Below are positions 61,500-64,000 of a stretch of 64,000 nt of DNA, piece after piece. Position 1 is the stretch's first letter. Each line of letters starts with the position of its first letter. The DNA lies in the NCBI GenBank assembly GCA_004352715.1, contig SCFE01000114.1, positions 727,728 through 791,727 on the forward strand. The letters run 5' to 3'. The notes below the pieces were generated by a model. It had not been told where the DNA came from and searched no databases. It worked only from the letters and a program-made list of their open reading frames with translations. Source of the DNA: Hofstenia miamia (lineage: Eukaryota > Xenacoelomorpha > Acoela). Both the position numbers and the translations under genes were made by a program.

Positions 61500-62200
61500 A
61501 TTGAAGTTACTGAATAGCGAACTCAACTTCTCTATATGAACTGTGTTAAATTAAATCCTACTGCAATCAATATTGGAGTGTCATAAGGTTCATTTTATTC
61601 TTTATCTATACAGCTATTAGGTGCTCTAACATAACATAATCTATTCCTTATGCTTTTACTAATGATATGATACTAAGCTCTAATGTTCTTCAAACCCATC
61701 TGTTTCAAGGTAGCATAGATTCTCTCTAACAATGGTCTGCTTCTATCTAAATTAACTTTAAGCTCGAAGAATGTCGACACTTAATGTTTCGGATTGGAGA
61801 ACCCACAGTTTTTTTGGGAAACTCAATAAAGCAAAGTTATAAGTCACAACAGCATTCAATTTCGTGATTAACACACACCTAAATTGGGATGACAATATAA
61901 GTGAATGATTTGCAAAAGCACATCGTTCTTCTTTAAAATTAGGAGAAGTATTTCACATGATTGATAGCTCACCAGTTACAAAATATCGTGAAAATACATA
62001 CATTGCATGTCAATCCTGAAAGCCATTCATTAATTAGCTTAAGCTAATCAAATCCCAGCAGCGTCACACTACCAAGTGTATTTTTCCCCCCAAAATGAAC
62101 TCACTTATAAAGGGAGACTGCAAAACTTTATCTTTCTGTCCCAATGTTTATACATGGAGAGGTATTACCTTTGAGGAAGATGATCTCACTGCTTCCAACT
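61500..62200 (+). pseudogene. LINE reverse-transcriptase remnant
   Basis: In order on the plus strand: RTQLLYMNCVKLN and NIGVS-stop-GS (family 'G-V-P-Q-G-S', the CAA codon now TAA), YAFTNDMILSSNV at 61649 (catalytic F-A-D-D with the first Asp as Asn), LEECRHLMFRIGEPTVFLGN (thumb), INTHLNWDDNIS and FAKAHRSSLKLG, then QQRHTTKC (family 'Q-R-R-A-T-K') and TLSFCPNVYTWRGITFEED (family 'L-x-L-P-T-L-x-x-R-R-x-R-G-D'). The region from RT block 4 to the C-terminal domain is collinear with CR1/jockey-like ORF2 proteins but carries stops and frameshifts. The first half and the endonuclease are missing. Confidence 0.75.
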
Positions 62201-62785
62201 CCGTTTTACAAACCTTGCACTTGTCACTTACCTCAACTCTTCTGTCTAAGTGTTTCTTCACTCAGTTTTTTCTGGCTGCTTGCTTTTTACAATATTTACC
62301 TCAGATAAGATGTCAGATATATTTCAAAGTAAAGATCACATTCTGCCATCGTTGGTCTCATCAATAGTACATTCCAATAATTATGATGTCAGCGAAAAGA
62401 ATATAAATCGGTTAAGCTAATCTAAATTTTGAGATGAAGAATTCCAAATATATTAATGGGCATCTTCGATCTGATTTATTTACATGTATACATGACATGT
62501 AGCGAACAAGTACTGGTTGATTTATACTATCTCCATTCTTGTTGAGCAGGTTTCAAAAAGTCTAAGGAAATGTGAGCAACAACTACCTCAACTGTTTCTT
62601 TATTTTCAGAAGACACTCTTATCTTGGAGCACATTTAGAATTTGGATATCCGTTTTAGCTCTTGAATTATAGAAACTCCAGTTTCCTAGAACCATTAAAC
62701 ATTCTAAAAAATTCTGGGCTATTTAAGATTAACAATGAAACTACAATTTTAGCAATATTTTAATGCTTAGCTAAGTAGTGAAGCT
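62201..62785. other. No gene seen
   Basis: The 90-codon frame beginning at 62095 (+) enters from the LINE remnant and has no further recognisable content. Confidence 0.5.
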
Positions 62786-62789
62786 AACC

Positions 62790-63440
62790 TCAAGTCCACC
62801 CAAACATCTTCGAATAAAATCGTCCATTGTATATGTGGTAAACTATAAATCCCACAGCAAATGATTCACAACATATTGAATAGCCAACATTATTTAAGTC
62901 GAACAAAAAAGAGACAAAACAAGGGATTAAATTAAAAATTAGCAAATGACTTAAAGCATCATAGACAATGCACCTTATCTGGTTAATAGTAGTGGTGAAC
63001 ATCTTCTCAAGAGCTCTCAAAGAATAGTAAAAAGCAATGCCAGCAGAAACAGAAGAAGGCTTGGCAACTTTATAATTATCATAGGCTTCAAGCATGTATC
63101 CAGCATCTGAATCCAAGGACCTAATAACTGTTTCACAAAATGTGCAAAAATGTCCTCAAGATCATAATTGGAGATAAATCAGCCTTTAGGTAATTTTGAA
63201 AATAAGATTACATGTATTAGTCTGACATCTCTCCTCCTTGCTTCCCCATCTCCAGCACACAAAATTGCATGATCTCCAAAGATATCAAGTTATTTTGAAC
63301 ATCTTGGACAGAGAGAACTAGCATTTTTCATTGGAATGCCAAGCTGATAGCAAAGAGCAACCCCAATTTCAGCAGATTCTAAGGCTGCTTTATGAGGAAT
63401 TGCTGAAATCAAGATTTCGTACTAAACATCTAACTAGTAA
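62790..63440 (-). pseudogene. Retroelement polyprotein C-terminal remnant (reverse)
   Basis: Minus strand: LISAIPHKAALESAEIGVAL, YQLGIPMKNASSLCPRCSK, LDIFGDHAILCAGDGEARRR, then past stops and a shift a 108-codon open frame (62790-63116) with GYMLEAYDNYKVAK and SAGIAFYYSLRALEKMF. This is the same block series as 59066-59935: C-x-x-C, LD-x-F-GDHA-x-x-C, then a C-terminal domain ending in an 'AGI-x-F-x-P-L' type stretch. The RPAD block is missing between them, implying a deletion. The 108-codon frame is best read as part of this relic, not as a separate gene. Confidence 0.65.
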
Positions 63441-63970
63441 TAGCGTGAGAAGATGCAAAATTAGCATCAATAGTGAAGCATGGCTCACGCCGACGTGATA
63501 CATTACAGCCGCAAGAGAGATAGCAAAATATGTGCCTGTCACCTAACTAAATCGAGAGCCTAGGGAATAGCTATGGGCCTAAATCCAAATTTCGCCTTGA
63601 GTGCCGCTTTCCTTTCATTGTGAGAGTTCGGTGTAATATAGTTTTAGATTAATTTCATGTATATCATTAGTCAAACAAACAAAAAAACTGAAGAAATTTT
63701 ATGCAAGTATAATTAAATTAGCCTAAATAGATCAAATTAATTTAAGGCATTGTGCTTTGTGAGCCCTAATCTTTCAGCCGATACCAATACCCATCTCTGC
63801 CCACACAGTTTTAAAAGCACAAATGCTAAAAATATGACAGTGAATACACATTATTGCAATTAAAAAACAAACATTGTTAAGAAAGCAGTTACAAATAGCT
63901 TGCCTTGGCTATGCCTTATATTGTATAGCTTACCTTTGATAAAGTTACTATTGTTTAAATTTTATCACTG
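63441..63970. other. AT-rich DNA, no gene seen
   Basis: No supported feature; a (TA)n tract runs to the window end (63979-64000). Confidence 0.6.
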
Positions 63971-64000
63971 CACTACGGATATATATGTATATATATATAT

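Noticed and set aside
754-64000. tRNA or rRNA genes
   Set aside because: No convincing B-box with cloverleaf pairing and no rRNA-like conserved stretch were seen by eye; a tRNAscan run would be decisive.

Overview
The window is 64 kb of very AT-rich animal-type DNA, probably from an invertebrate. The evidence is the dense (TA)n microsatellites and the debris of at least five classes of eukaryotic mobile element. There are no operons, ribosome binding sites or dense gene packing. I cannot name the species. No intact host protein-coding gene, tRNA or rRNA could be supported. Nearly everything recognisable is a decayed transposon, a tandem or dispersed duplication, or an assembly gap. The gaps are 1-740, 15251-15271, 26124-27123, 32836-33061 and 34318-35317, plus single Ns at 47284, 47388 and 59064.

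Layout. 754-10.4 kb is featureless AT-rich sequence. 10.4-11.7 kb holds a LINE reverse-transcriptase remnant apparently cut by a hAT-like element, followed by a long TATG/TATA microsatellite. 13.6-14.5 kb holds a GC-rich repeat insertion and a foldback element with 105-bp arms. 15.0-15.5 kb is a duplicated segment around a 21-N gap. 16.5-17.2 kb is a Penelope-like element (PLE) remnant (RT YIDD, GIY-YIG, degenerate hammerhead-like core). 21.4-26.1 kb carries a TA-flanked MITE, two copies of a roughly 0.75-kb dispersed repeat, and a hAT MITE with a perfect 8-bp target duplication. 27.7-29.3 kb is a perfect 822-bp tandem duplication. 32-34.3 kb has a PLE remnant and a Tc1-like element. 38-40.4 kb has a TGCGGT-rich hAT-like end and a PLE tail. 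45.2-47.6 kb has a PLE tail and a displaced copy of it inside a 228-bp direct duplication. 48.9-49.9 kb is a second Tc1-like element. 50.6-52.9 kb is a hAT-like element with a perfect 8-bp target duplication, containing a nested mariner/maT-like element and LINE debris. 53.2-54.4 kb and 57.2-57.5 kb are further hAT-like elements. 59-63.4 kb contains retroelement fragments in both orientations and a LINE RT remnant.

The elements do not cooperate in a pathway; the region reads as layered insertions. The best biological signals are hammerhead-ribozyme-like cores attached to GIY-YIG PLE tails, and the maT-in-hAT nesting, whose insertion order can be read from target duplications. The reverse-transcriptase, transposase and GIY-YIG calls come from reading translations by eye, often across frameshifts, without database searches.
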